From Agathobaculum massiliense (GTDB lineage: Bacteria > Bacillota > Clostridia > Oscillospirales > Butyricicoccaceae), in contig NZ_OMPN01000001.1 of the NCBI RefSeq assembly GCF_900291975.1, positions 2,356,001 through 2,420,000 on the forward strand: a DNA stretch of 64,000 nt, in the 5' to 3' direction. A program made the translations under genes and the position numbers. The first letter of the stretch is position 1. Every line of letters starts with the position of its first letter. The notes beneath the pieces were generated by a model. The model was given only the letters and a program-made list of their open reading frames with translations. It was not told the origin of the DNA and did no database searches. Shown in pieces: positions 32,543-41,803 of this stretch.

Positions 32543-33040
32543 CTATTCCTCCTTTAACAGCATGCGCAGACGGTTCCTCGCGCGGGAAAGGCGGCTGCGC
32601 ACCGTGCCTTCGCGCACGCCGAGCGTTTTGGCAATCTCGGCGGTGGTCATATCCTCGTAATAGAACAGCACGGTCGCGATCCGATGATCCTCCGGCAGAC
32701 GGCAGACCGCGTCCCACAGGCCGAGGTCGTGTTTATCCTCCGAGCCGCCCGCGAGCGGCTCGAGGTCGTCGGTATAGGTCACGCGCGCGCCCTTGCGGAG
32801 ATGCTCGTAAGCGCAGTTGACCGTGATCTTGATGAGCCAGCCCTTGAACGCCCGTTCCTCGCGCAGCCGTCCGAATGCCTGCCACGCGCGTAAGGTCGCT
32901 TCGCTGACCGCGTCCTCAGCGTCCGCGTCACTGTCGAGCAGGGCGCGCGCCGCGCGGTACATAGCGTGCCGGTGTGCGGTCACTGCGGCGGCAAAACGCT
33001 CGCGCGCATCCTCCTGCATACCAGTCAATATCATTTCCAT
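32543..33040 (-). CDS. ECF-type RNA polymerase sigma factor
   Basis: 165 residues; ATG at 33040 with GAGGTGA. Region 2 (A-E-D-A-V-S-E-A-T-L-R-A-W-Q-A-F and F-K-G-W-L-I-K-I-T-V-N-C) and region 4 (L-P-E-D-H-R-I-A-T-V-L-F-Y-Y-E-D-M-T-T-A-E-I-A, then R-E-G-T-V-R-S-R-L-S-R-A-R). No region 3. Paired with the DUF4179 protein downstream. Confidence 0.9.
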   Translation of the reverse strand: MEMILTGMQEDARERFAAAVTAHRHAMYRAARALLDSDADAEDAVSEATLRAWQAFGRLREERAFKGWLIKITVNCAYEHLRKGARVTYTDDLEPLAGGSEDKHDLGLWDAVCRLPEDHRIATVLFYYEDMTTAEIAKTLGVREGTVRSRLSRARNRLRMLLKEE

Positions 33041-33185
33041 CGTTTCACCTCGTCTCCATTGTCCGGACATTATAAGGATGCGTGTGGGAGGGGGAATGTT
33101 CCCGATCAGGGGGATTTTTTATGGCGCGGTACTTGTGTGGGGAGAGCAAATAGGCCGGCCTGGTTTTTCCTGTGTCGGCTGACGG

Positions 33186-33212
33186 AAAAACCGCCCCAAA
33201 GAGGCGGTTTTG
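33186..33212 (-). terminator. Terminator
   Basis: AAACCGCC/GGCGGTTT hairpin with T-run on the minus strand, directly after the 33214 stop. Confidence 0.8.
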
Positions 33213-33213
33213 T

Positions 33214-33768
33214 TTATTGCGCACGACGGTAAAGGATAGGCTGGTCATACCCGAAAGTACGCTTGCCGTTCATCTCCATAACTTCAGATACCTCAAGTAA
33301 TTCATCCGAAAAACGCTCGAACAGTTTGAATTTGAGCGTGGGGGTGAACATACTTTCACTGCCGCCCTCCCAAACGCCATCCTTCAGACGGTAGACCGCA
33401 GGCGTGAACTTTTCTGATGCGCGTAGCGCCGTATAGGCGACCGGCTGCATGCTTTCATAGGTGAAATTGGTTTTGCTGCAGCCTGAGGGGAGATCGAATG
33501 AAGTCAGGCAAATCCCGTGTGCCTCTTCGGTGAAAAGAAACAGGTGTGACGAAGCGTTGGTATGGCCGTTGATCGTATAATAACTTTCCTCAATGAGGAA
33601 CACACCTGAAAAATCCTCAGGCAGGCCCGAAATCTTGTTGTTGCACGGGGTGTTGACATGCTCGGCATAGGGGAAGTCCGTCACACCCTGTTCCTGCAGC
33701 AGGTGGAACTGTTGTGCGTTGTTGAAGCGTCCGGAAAGGATATGAATAAAATCCTTTAATTGGCTCAT
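33214..33768 (-). CDS. Hypothetical protein, possibly CpcT/CpeT-like fold
   Basis: 184 residues; ATG at 33768 (GGAGG). The opening L-K-D-F-I-H-I-L-S-G-R-F-N-N-A-Q-Q resembles the start of CpcT/CpeT-type proteins (lipocalin-like), and a mid-protein S-G-C motif (L-P-S-G-C-S-K-T-N-F) fits too. That family is best known from phycobilin attachment, which is irrelevant here. Soluble, single gene with its own terminator. Function unknown; fold call is weak. Confidence 0.45.
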   Translation of the reverse strand: MSQLKDFIHILSGRFNNAQQFHLLQEQGVTDFPYAEHVNTPCNNKISGLPEDFSGVFLIEESYYTINGHTNASSHLFLFTEEAHGICLTSFDLPSGCSKTNFTYESMQPVAYTALRASEKFTPAVYRLKDGVWEGGSESMFTPTLKFKLFERFSDELLEVSEVMEMNGKRTFGYDQPILYRRAQ

Positions 33769-33867
33769 ATGCGTCCTCCTTATGGAATATGGTGTTTGAA
33801 TGAACACTATTATACTCTATGAACGGCGGTTTGTCCCTGTCTGTATGCTGTAATTCATAAATGTTTT

Positions 33868-33902
33868 ACAAAAAAACAGCCGGACGATATTCGTCCGGCT
33901 GT
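33868..33902 (-). terminator. Terminator of the clp gene
   Basis: ACAGCCGGACGA/TCGTCCGGCTGT with a 3-nt loop and T-run on the minus strand. Confidence 0.9.
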
Positions 33903-33922
33903 GGTAAAAGCAGAGGAGAAGG

Positions 33923-36223
33923 TTAGATCGTTTCCAGAATGATCCTCCCATTCCCAGCGTGCAGGTATGCGCCGGAAAGCGGGCGCTCGCCTGTGACGAT
34001 CGCAGTTGCAAGCGGGTTCTCGATCTCCTTTTCGATCAGGCGGCGCAGGTTGCGCGCGCCGAACTTGATGGAGAACGACCTTTCGGTCAGGTAGTCAAGC
34101 AGCGTGTCGTCCCAGGTCAGGCGAAGCTGCTTGCCCGCCAGGGTATCGCGCAACTCGCCCAGCATGATGGTGGCGATGCGGCGGAAATCGGCGTTTGTGA
34201 GCTGGTTGAACGCAATGATCTCATCGATACGGTTGAGGAATTCAGGACGCATGATATCCTCCAGCGCCTTCATCGCGCGCTCCTTGCTCTGCTGGGAGAC
34301 CGTGCGGCCGAAGCCCGCGGGCGTGCCGCCGGTCGCGGAGCCGGCGTTCGAGGTCATGACGATCACCGTGTTTTCAAAGCTCACCACGCGGCCATGCGCG
34401 TCGGTCAGGCGGCCGTCGTCAAGGATCTGCAGCAGGGCGTTGAGCACATCGGGGTGCGCTTTTTCGATCTCATCGAACAGCACGACCGAGTATGGGCGGC
34501 GGCGGATCTTTTCGGTCAGCTGCCCGGCCTCGTCATAGCCGACATAGCCCGGGGGCGAACCGATCAGGCGGGAAACCGTGTGCTTTTCCATATATTCCGA
34601 CATATCCAGCCGCACCAGTGCGTCCGGCGAATCGAACAGGTCGAGCGCGAGCTGTTTGACCAGCTCGGTTTTGCCCACGCCGGTCGGTCCGACAAACAGG
34701 AAAGACGCGGGCTTGCGCTTGGGGCTGATGCCCGCGCGCGAGCGGCGGATGGACGCGCAGACCGCGTCCACGGCCTCGTCCTGGCCGATCACATGTGATT
34801 TGAGACGGCTCTCCATATCCCGCAGCCGCGCGGATTCCTGCGCCGCGACCTTGGAGGCTGGAATGCCGGTCCAGATCTCAATGACCGAGGCGAGGAGCTG
34901 CTCGTCAACCGCTGGGGCGGGCTGGGTCAGCAGCTCGTGCAGCCGGCCTTCCACCTGCAGCAGGCGCTGGCGGCAGGCGGCGATGCGGGCGTAAGTGTCC
35001 TCCTGATCGGTGCGCGCGCTGGACTGGGTCAGCAGGTCGAGCTGGGTCTGCAGGCTTTCCAGCTCCGCTTGGAGCGCGGGGATTTCGGAAAGCTGCGGGG
35101 AGTCCAGATTGAGACGCGAGCAGGCTTCGTCAATCAGGTCGATGGCCTTGTCGGGCAGGAAACGGTCGGTGATATAGCGCTCGCTCATCTCGGCGGCACG
35201 GCGGCACATCTCGTCGGACACGGTCACGCCGTGGAAGGTTTCGTAATAAGAGCGGATGCCCTTGAGGATTTCGGTGGTCTCCGCGACCGACGGCTCGCCG
35301 ATATACACCGGCTGGAAGCGGCGCTCGAGCGCGGCGTCCTTTTCAATATACTTGCGGTATTCCTTGAGCGTGGTCGCGCCGATGACCTGGATATCGCCGC
35401 GCGCGAGCGCGGGCTTGAGGATGTTGGCCGCGTTCATCGAGCCTTCGGAATCCCCCGCGCCGACGATATTATGCACCTCGTCGATCACCAGGATGATGTT
35501 GCCGAGCTTTTTCACCTCGTCGATCAGGCCTTTCATGCGGCTCTCAAACTGCCCGCGGAACTGCGTACCCGCGACGAGCGCGGTCAGATCGAGCAGGTGG
35601 ACCTCCTTGTTCCGCATCTTGAACGGCACCTTGCCCTCGTTGATGCGCACCGCCAGCCCTTCGGCCACGGCGGTCTTGCCCACGCCGGGCTCGCCGATCA
35701 GACAGGGGTTGTTCTTCTGGCGGCGGTTGAGGATCTGGATGACGCGGTCGGTTTCGCGGTCGCGGCCGACGATATGGTCGATGCGGCCCTCGGCGGCTTT
35801 GCGCGTCAGGTTTTCACAGTAGTTGTTCAGGTATTTGCGCTTTTTATCCTCGCGCGGGGGCGCCTGCGTGCGCGTGCGTGCGCTGTCGCGCAGTGGCGTC
35901 TGCGGCGGCAGGGGTGGGGCGGGGGAGGACGGGACCGGCGCCGCAGGGTCGGTTTCGTGAGGCGCGTCGTCGTCCGCCCCGTCCGAGCCGGCAGGCACTA
36001 GGTCGTTCAGGTCGGACAGCGAGCCGATCTCGCCTGAAAGGGCCTCGAGGTCGTCCTCGGTGATGCCCATTTGCTCCATGATATTGTCGAGCGGCTTGAC
36101 GCCCAGCTCGCGCGCGCATTTCAGGCACAGGCCCTCCTGGGTCGTTTTGTCCGGCCCTTCGATCTTGGTGATGAAGACGACCGCGATATTTTTTTTGCAT
36201 CGCGAGCACATTGGCATGTTCAT
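33923..36223 (-). CDS. clpE: ClpE/ClpC-like AAA+ unfoldase
   Basis: 766 residues; start at 36223 behind AAGGAGA. The N-terminal zinc finger C-S-R-C ... C-L-K-C (residues about 5-37) is typical of ClpE, followed by a short acidic/Pro-rich linker. First AAA+: G-E-P-G-V-G-K-T and D-E-V-H-N-I; coiled middle; second AAA+: G-P-T-G-V-G-K-T-E and D-E-I-E-K. C-terminal D2-small domain is complete. Works with ClpP to degrade or remodel stress-damaged proteins. No CtsR box is visible upstream. Confidence 0.88.
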   Translation of the reverse strand: MNMPMCSRCKKNIAVVFITKIEGPDKTTQEGLCLKCARELGVKPLDNIMEQMGITEDDLEALSGEIGSLSDLNDLVPAGSDGADDDAPHETDPAAPVPSSPAPPLPPQTPLRDSARTRTQAPPREDKKRKYLNNYCENLTRKAAEGRIDHIVGRDRETDRVIQILNRRQKNNPCLIGEPGVGKTAVAEGLAVRINEGKVPFKMRNKEVHLLDLTALVAGTQFRGQFESRMKGLIDEVKKLGNIILVIDEVHNIVGAGDSEGSMNAANILKPALARGDIQVIGATTLKEYRKYIEKDAALERRFQPVYIGEPSVAETTEILKGIRSYYETFHGVTVSDEMCRRAAEMSERYITDRFLPDKAIDLIDEACSRLNLDSPQLSEIPALQAELESLQTQLDLLTQSSARTDQEDTYARIAACRQRLLQVEGRLHELLTQPAPAVDEQLLASVIEIWTGIPASKVAAQESARLRDMESRLKSHVIGQDEAVDAVCASIRRSRAGISPKRKPASFLFVGPTGVGKTELVKQLALDLFDSPDALVRLDMSEYMEKHTVSRLIGSPPGYVGYDEAGQLTEKIRRRPYSVVLFDEIEKAHPDVLNALLQILDDGRLTDAHGRVVSFENTVIVMTSNAGSATGGTPAGFGRTVSQQSKERAMKALEDIMRPEFLNRIDEIIAFNQLTNADFRRIATIMLGELRDTLAGKQLRLTWDDTLLDYLTERSFSIKFGARNLRRLIEKEIENPLATAIVTGERPLSGAYLHAGNGRIILETI

Positions 36224-36260
36224 AATGTGAAATCTCCTTTTCGGAAGTAGGGGGGCGCGG

Positions 36261-36866
36261 TTAGATCGCCACCGGCAGTATATCCATCAGTTTTGCCAGC
36301 AGTAGGGTATTTGACACTCGCTCAGGCGAAAGACAGCCGAGCGAGGAGTAGGTGATGGGGAAAAACCACTCAATGCCGAGCAGCAACAGGGCAACCAGAA
36401 CAAGGCCGGTCGCGGCGCCAACGATACCGCCGGCGAGCGAATCCAGAATGCCGAGCGGCGTCAGGTGGGCGATAAAGTGCAGGCTTTTGGCCGCAAAGCT
36501 GATGATCCAGCCGAACAGGATCGCGCACAGCAGAAGCAGAAGCAGAAAAGCGATGCTTTCGGCCATGCTGGTCGCGGCCTCGGTCACGGTCTGGCGCAGC
36601 CCGTCAAGCAGGCCGGCGGCCTCGCCCAGCGCGGCCTGATTTTGAAAAATATCGCCCACAATGGGGGTTACGACCCACTTGGCAACAATAGGGGCGGCGG
36701 CGCGCGCGGCAAAGAACGCCGCCGCCAGGGCAATGAGCTTACCGACCAAGCCGTACAGCGAACCGAAGAAGCCGCGCCGGAAGCCCAGAACCATACAGAT
36801 CAGCACCACCGCGAGAATGACGAGGTCCGGCAGGTTGAGCAGGTCTAATAATAGATCAGCTTGCAT
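36261..36866 (-). CDS. CvpA family membrane protein
   Basis: 201 residues; ATG at 36866 (GAGGAT). Four predicted membrane helices; V-L-G-F-R-R-G-F-F-G-S-L-Y-G-L-V-G-K near residue 25 is the CvpA signature, and L-D-S-L-A-G-G-I-V-G-A-A occurs in the C-terminal half. Overlaps the upstream DUF5711 gene by 11 nt. Exact role of CvpA in Gram-positives is unclear. Confidence 0.85.
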   Translation of the reverse strand: MQADLLLDLLNLPDLVILAVVLICMVLGFRRGFFGSLYGLVGKLIALAAAFFAARAAAPIVAKWVVTPIVGDIFQNQAALGEAAGLLDGLRQTVTEAATSMAESIAFLLLLLLCAILFGWIISFAAKSLHFIAHLTPLGILDSLAGGIVGAATGLVLVALLLLGIEWFFPITYSSLGCLSPERVSNTLLLAKLMDILPVAI

Positions 36867-38136
36867 GGGAGATATCCTCGGATTGTTCAGAATGCGCGGT
36901 AAACAGCCGCGTGTTTTTTGCGTATAGGGCGAACAGAGTGCCGTCATCCGTCAGCAGCACGCTGCGCGCGCCGACAGCCTCGCTGTTGTGCCAGAGCGGG
37001 GCAGCGCTGCTGTCATATACCGATACGCCGGAGGAAGTGAGCACGGCAAAGCCCGCGTTTGACAGGGAAACCGCGGACGGCTCCTCGGACAGGAAGAAAG
37101 GACCGTTCAGCACGCCATCCTCCTGTACGGTATACAGGTCGCTGCGCGCGCCGCCGGAATAGGAGCGGGTGGCGAGTACGACCGCGCCGTTCTGCATGGA
37201 AAAGGCGAGCAGGTCGCTGGAAACAAAGGTCAGCACATGTTCAGTTCCACCCTTCCGGTCGGCCAGATAAAGCCCGTCATCCGCCAGGATGGCGGCTGTA
37301 CCGTTGGACAGGAAGCGGACGTCAATGCCGAGCGTCCCTTCCAGCACCGCGTCCGCAGCCAGTTCGCCGCTGGAAACGGTATAAAGCAGCAGGTGGGAGT
37401 CGAGCATGACCCCGTCCTGCCGGAAGGCCAGCGCGGCGAGCGTTTTGCCATCTGGCGAGAGCGCGGCCGATACGATATAGTATTCCGAGGATTGGTATTT
37501 GAAAACCTCTTTGCCGCTGGTATCATATACGGCCGCCGCGGTGCGGTAGCCCTGCTCGTCTGTAACGAGCGCAAAATGGCCGTTTTCGGCAATGCTGCCG
37601 GTGATGATTGGGGAGGTCAGCTCCAGCTCCGCAGCGGCGGAGACCGAATTGGCCAGCACGGCTTTCGTGCCGCCGCAGTCAAAGGCGAGAACGTAATCGT
37701 CACAGGCTTCCACCACGGGGGCGGTATAGCCGAGCGTCTGCCGCAGCGTTACCAGGCCGCCGGGCTTGGCAAGGAACAGGGAATCGCTGTCCGCATAGGC
37801 CAGGCCGGATTCAAACAGCGCCGCATCGGAAAACGAGCCGTTTTCATAGGCGATTGTGGTCGCGTCGCCCCCATGCTCCCGCAGGCCCGCGATCGCATAG
37901 CTGGCAAGGCTTTGGATGGAAGCGGGCGTGAAAAGCCGGTAATTGGAAAGCAGGAACAGGAAAACCGCGATCACAAGCAGCCAGCCGCAGGCGGTTCGCA
38001 GCGTGGTGACAATGCGCACGCGGATATCCTTGCTTTCGAGCAGTAGCCTGCGCCGTTCTTTTTTGGAGGACGGGAAACGGATGATATTTTGTTTTGTTTT
38101 CCTGGTCTTTGTGGTCAAATGCTTCCGCCTCCTCAT
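36856..38136 (-). CDS. Membrane-anchored beta-propeller-like protein (DUF5711 type)
   Basis: 426 residues. Very basic cytoplasmic N-terminus (M-R-R-R-K-H), one membrane helix at about residues 50-66 (L-L-V-I-A-V-F-L-F-L-L), then repeated beta-strand units with W/Y-x-x-D-x-S-G-x patterns, e.g. A-A-V-Y-D-T-S-G-K-E-V and S-P-D-G-K-T-L-A-A-L. The likely fold is a propeller facing outward. Located with cvpA and clpE in a minus-strand run. Function unknown. Confidence 0.7.
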   Translation of the reverse strand: MRRRKHLTTKTRKTKQNIIRFPSSKKERRRLLLESKDIRVRIVTTLRTACGWLLVIAVFLFLLSNYRLFTPASIQSLASYAIAGLREHGGDATTIAYENGSFSDAALFESGLAYADSDSLFLAKPGGLVTLRQTLGYTAPVVEACDDYVLAFDCGGTKAVLANSVSAAAELELTSPIITGSIAENGHFALVTDEQGYRTAAAVYDTSGKEVFKYQSSEYYIVSAALSPDGKTLAALAFRQDGVMLDSHLLLYTVSSGELAADAVLEGTLGIDVRFLSNGTAAILADDGLYLADRKGGTEHVLTFVSSDLLAFSMQNGAVVLATRSYSGGARSDLYTVQEDGVLNGPFFLSEEPSAVSLSNAGFAVLTSSGVSVYDSSAAPLWHNSEAVGARSVLLTDDGTLFALYAKNTRLFTAHSEQSEDISHAS

Positions 38137-38216
38137 TGTATCGCGTTTTGGGGATAAAAATGTGAATAAAAATTAAATTATCGGGCGCATATGGAACAGG
38201 CCGCATAAAAACGGGT

Positions 38217-38987
38217 TCAGCTTCCGAGCTGGAACGGGTCGAGCGCGGGGGTATGCTCATACCACAGGCGGTTCATGAACAGCCCGTTCGCGGGCAGGGT
38301 GGGGCCGGCCTGCTCTCGGTCGCCCGACCGCAGGATCGCGGTGACGTCGTCCGGTGTCAGCTTCCCGCCGCCCACATAGGCCAGCGTGCCTGCGATGGCG
38401 CGCACCATGTTGTACAGGAACCCGTCGCCGCAGACGCGGATGCGGATGAGCCCGCCCACCGGCTCGACCTCGCACCAGAACACGGTGCGCACCGTGCTTT
38501 TGACTGGCGAACCCTGGCTGCGCACGGCAGCAAAGTCCTGCCTGCCGACAAAGCGCTGCGCGCCCTGCTGCATTTTCGCAAGGTCGAGCGGGTAGTGGTA
38601 TCGGTAGGCGTAGCGGGCATGGAACGGGTCGCGCAGGGCCGAGGGATAGATATAGTACGCATATTCCTTTTTGGTGCAGTCAAAGCGGGCGTCGAACGAC
38701 TCCGGAACGGCGGCAGCGCCGGAAACCGCGATATCATCGGGCAGGAAGCTGTTCAGCGCATAGGGCAGGCGCGCCATCGGGATGGTGCAGTTCGCCCGAA
38801 AGCTTGCGACATACCGGCGCGCATGCACGCCGGAGTCCGTGCGCCCCACGCCGGAAACATGCGCCTTCTGGCCGAGCAGACGGAAGACTGCGGTTTCCAT
38901 GCTCTCCTGGATGGAGGGACCGTTTTTCTGTACCTGCCAGCCGTTGTAGTTCGTCCCGTCGTAAGAGAGGATAAGCGCGATGTTCAT
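38217..38987 (-). CDS. truA: tRNA pseudouridine synthase A
   Basis: 256 residues; ATG at 38987 overlaps the ecfT stop by 4 nt. Catalytic Asp in G-R-T-D-S-G-V-H-A (about residue 53), R-F-D-C-T-K-K-E-Y-A-Y-Y-I, and F-L-Y-N-M-V-R-A-I-A-G-T-L in the C-terminal half. Modifies U38-40 of tRNA anticodon arms. The ecfA-ecfA-ecfT-truA order is common in Firmicutes. Confidence 0.96.
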   Translation of the reverse strand: MNIALILSYDGTNYNGWQVQKNGPSIQESMETAVFRLLGQKAHVSGVGRTDSGVHARRYVASFRANCTIPMARLPYALNSFLPDDIAVSGAAAVPESFDARFDCTKKEYAYYIYPSALRDPFHARYAYRYHYPLDLAKMQQGAQRFVGRQDFAAVRSQGSPVKSTVRTVFWCEVEPVGGLIRIRVCGDGFLYNMVRAIAGTLAYVGGGKLTPDDVTAILRSGDREQAGPTLPANGLFMNRLWYEHTPALDPFQLGS

Positions 38988-39796
38988 AGGCCGTACCGCC
39001 CCAGCGCGATCACCGCGCCGATTACAACCGCGAAAATAACGCACGCACAGATATCCACGCGTTCAATATGGAGCTGCTTCATGCGCGTGCGCCCCACGTC
39101 GCCGCGGTACAGGCGGCACTCCATCGCAGTGGCCAGCTCATCCGCGCGGCGGAACGCCGAGATGAACAGCGGCACCAGAATGGGGATCATTGCCTTGGCG
39201 CGCTGGATTAGATTGCCGGAGTCAAAATCCGCGCCGCGCGCTTTCTGGGCGGAAATGATCTTTTCGGTCTCCTCGATCAGCGTCGGGATGAAGCGCAGCG
39301 CGATCGACATCATCATGGAAAGCTCATGTACGGGCGCGTGCAGCTTTTTCAGCGGCGAGAGCAGGCGCTCCAGTCCGTCGGTCAACTGGATGGGGGAGGT
39401 GGTATAAGTCAGCATGGAGGTCGCGATGATGAGCAGCATCAGGCGCAGCACCATGAAGAACGCGACCTTGACGCCCTCCCAGGAGATATGCAGGAAGCCC
39501 CACTGCCACAGATATTCGCCCGTGGCGCTGGGCGTGTAGAACAGGTTTAGCACCGCGGTGAACGCGATGATGAACAGGACCGGCCGAAGCCCGCGCACGA
39601 CAAGACGGAGGGAAATGCCGGAAATGCCGATGACCACGGCAAGGAAAGCAATCACGGCCGCATAGGAAACCGGACCGCCCGCCAGAAACAGCGCGATGAT
39701 GAACACGATTGTCAATACGATCTTAACCCGTGGATCAAGCCGGTGTACCGCGCTGTCGCCGGGGAAAAACTGGCCGATGGTAATGTCCTTGAGCAT
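38984..39796 (-). CDS. ecfT: Energy-coupling factor transporter transmembrane protein EcfT
   Basis: 270 residues with about five to six membrane helices. Coupling-helix motifs with A-R-G (Q-K-A-R-G-A-D-F) and a second one near A-M-E-C-R-L-Y-R-G. Links the two EcfA ATPases to vitamin-binding S components encoded elsewhere. Confidence 0.95.
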   Translation of the reverse strand: MLKDITIGQFFPGDSAVHRLDPRVKIVLTIVFIIALFLAGGPVSYAAVIAFLAVVIGISGISLRLVVRGLRPVLFIIAFTAVLNLFYTPSATGEYLWQWGFLHISWEGVKVAFFMVLRLMLLIIATSMLTYTTSPIQLTDGLERLLSPLKKLHAPVHELSMMMSIALRFIPTLIEETEKIISAQKARGADFDSGNLIQRAKAMIPILVPLFISAFRRADELATAMECRLYRGDVGRTRMKQLHIERVDICACVIFAVVIGAVIALGRYGL

Positions 39797-40665
39797 CAGT
39801 GCGCCGCCTCCTTCCGCTTGCAGGCACGCAGCGCTTCCAAGGCCTGCGCGACGGTGAATACCGAGGTGTCCACGGCATGTCCGCGTTTTTTCAGCTCGAG
39901 CATGACCTTGGTAATCATGGGGATGTCGAGACCGGCCGCGACGATCTCCTCCGCGTGGGAGAATACCTCGCGCGGGGTGTCGCAGAACAGGATCTTCGCG
40001 TGGTTCATCACGAGCAGGCGGTTGGCCAGCCGGGCGATGTCCTCCATGGAGTGCGAAACGATTAGCACGGTCGCGCCGGACTGGTCGTGGTACCGCTTGA
40101 CAAGGCTGAGGATCTCATCCCGTCCGGCAGGGTCGAGGCCGGCGGTCGGCTCGTCCAGCACAAGCACGTCCGGACGCATGGCAATTACGCCCGCGATGGC
40201 GACGCGGCGCTTCTGGCCGCCGGACAGCGCAAATGGAGACTGGCTGGCAAGGCTTGCGTCCAGTCCAACCGCATCCATGGATTCACGCACGCGTTCGTCG
40301 ATCTCATCCTGCGGCAGTTTCATGTTGGTCGGGCCGTAAGCGATATCCCGGGCGATCGTCTCCTCGAAAAGCTGGTATTCCGGATACTGGAACACCAGGC
40401 CGACGCGGAAACGGGTTTCGCGCGCGCATTTGCCCTTTTCGTTCCAGATGGGCTGTCCATCCAGCAACACCTCGCCTGAGGCGGGCTTGAGAAGGCCGTT
40501 AAAATGCTGGATCAGAGTGGACTTGCCCGAACCGGTGTGGCCGATCACGCCAAGGATCTCGCCCTTTTGTATTTTCAGGTCAACATGGTCGAGCGCGGTG
40601 CGCTCAAAGGGGGTGCCTGCCCCGTAAACGTAGGTCAGGCCCCGTGTTTCAAGAATCGTTGACAA
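39796..40665 (-). CDS. ecfA2: Energy-coupling factor ATPase EcfA2
   Basis: 289 residues. TTG start at 40665 chosen for GGAGG 9 nt upstream; an upstream ATG in frame lacks this spacing. Walker A G-H-T-G-S-G-K-S-T, Q-loop F-Q-Y-P-E-Y-Q-L-F, signature L-S-G-G-Q-K-R-R, Walker B L-V-L-D-E-P-T-A-G-L-D-P. Ends on the ecfT start. Confidence 0.95.
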   Translation of the reverse strand: MSTILETRGLTYVYGAGTPFERTALDHVDLKIQKGEILGVIGHTGSGKSTLIQHFNGLLKPASGEVLLDGQPIWNEKGKCARETRFRVGLVFQYPEYQLFEETIARDIAYGPTNMKLPQDEIDERVRESMDAVGLDASLASQSPFALSGGQKRRVAIAGVIAMRPDVLVLDEPTAGLDPAGRDEILSLVKRYHDQSGATVLIVSHSMEDIARLANRLLVMNHAKILFCDTPREVFSHAEEIVAAGLDIPMITKVMLELKKRGHAVDTSVFTVAQALEALRACKRKEAAH

Positions 40666-40725
40666 TGGGTTCTCCTCCCATATGGATTGATGTGCGGGGT
40701 GAAAGGCGCGCGGCACTTCTGGCCG

Positions 40726-41574
40726 CTATGCCAGATACTGCTCCAGGATATCCGCGCATTCACCGATGGAAAGCGCGTCGATCGGCAAGGCTTCGCCGTC
40801 CTGCCGGTTGAGGCTGTGCAGCACCTCAATGGTCTGCGGCACGGTGAGCGACGCGGCGCGCAGCGTGTCCACCTGCGTAAATATCTCGCGCGGCGTACCG
40901 TCCATCAGCACGTTCCCCTGATGCATGACCACCACGCGCTGCGCCTGCACGGCCTCGTCCATGTGGTGCGTGATCAGGATGACCGTGATGCCGTACTGGC
41001 GGTTCAGCTCACGCACGACCGCCATGACCTCGCGCCGCCCCTGGGGGTCGAGCATGGCGGTGGGCTCGTCAAGCACCACGCAGCGCGGCATCATGGCGAT
41101 CACGCCCGCGATGGCCACACGCTGCTTCTGTCCGCCGGACAGGCGGTGCGGCGCCTGCTTGCGGTATTCGTACATGCCGACCGCGCGGAGCGCTTCGTCC
41201 ACCCGTTTGCGGATTTCGGCGGGCGGCACGCCCATGTTTTCGAGCGCGAACGCAACGTCCTCCTCCACGACCGTGGCGACAAGCTGGTTGTCCGGATTCT
41301 GGAACACCATGGAGACGGTCTTTCGCACCTCATAGGTGTTGCTCTCGTCCCGCGTGTCCATCATATCGACATAGCACACGCCGCCCGTCGGCAGACGGAT
41401 GGCGTTGAAGCAGCCCGCGAGGGTGGACTTGCCCGAGCCGTTATGCCCCAGCACGGCGACGAATTCGCCGCGCTTGATCGAAAGGTCCACGCCCTTCAGA
41501 ACAGGTACGGAAAGCTGTCCCTCCTCCGCGGGATAGGCGTATTGCAGGTTTTCTGTTTTGATGATCTCGGACAT
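40726..41574 (-). CDS. ecfA1: Energy-coupling factor ATPase EcfA1
   Basis: 282 residues; ATG at 41574 (AAGGAT). Walker A G-H-N-G-S-G-K-S-T, Q-loop F-Q-N-P-D-N-Q-L-V, signature L-S-G-G-Q-K-Q-R, Walker B V-V-L-D-E-P-T-A-M-L-D-P. Forms the heterodimeric motor with EcfA2. Confidence 0.95.
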   Translation of the reverse strand: MSEIIKTENLQYAYPAEEGQLSVPVLKGVDLSIKRGEFVAVLGHNGSGKSTLAGCFNAIRLPTGGVCYVDMMDTRDESNTYEVRKTVSMVFQNPDNQLVATVVEEDVAFALENMGVPPAEIRKRVDEALRAVGMYEYRKQAPHRLSGGQKQRVAIAGVIAMMPRCVVLDEPTAMLDPQGRREVMAVVRELNRQYGITVILITHHMDEAVQAQRVVVMHQGNVLMDGTPREIFTQVDTLRAASLTVPQTIEVLHSLNRQDGEALPIDALSIGECADILEQYLA

Positions 41575-41596
41575 AGCTTTTTCATCCTTAAAACAA

Positions 41597-41725
41597 TCAG
41601 AATTTCGGTCGGTTGGACTCGTCAATCGCGTCCTTGACCGCTTTTTTGACGACAAAATACAACAGAATCAGGAAAAGGATATCAGGGAGATACATAAACA
41701 AATTAAAAAGCAAACTTTGCAGCAT
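41597..41725 (-). CDS. Small membrane protein (42 aa) upstream of ecfA1
   Basis: ATG at 41725 with GGAGGAAGGTGG upstream; ends 22 bp before ecfA1. One hydrophobic helix (L-F-N-L-F-M-Y-L-P-D-I-L-F-L-I-L-L-Y-F-V-V) and a charged tail K-K-A-V-K-D-A-I-D-E-S-N-R-P. The good SD, codon structure and operon position support a real gene. Not recognised. Confidence 0.6.
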   Translation of the reverse strand: MLQSLLFNLFMYLPDILFLILLYFVVKKAVKDAIDESNRPKF

Positions 41726-41803
41726 TAGTTTTCCCACCTTCCTCCATCAGAAAGCAGTTCGTGCCGTACCCTGCGTTTTACACGCTGGATACAGCCGTAT
41801 CCG

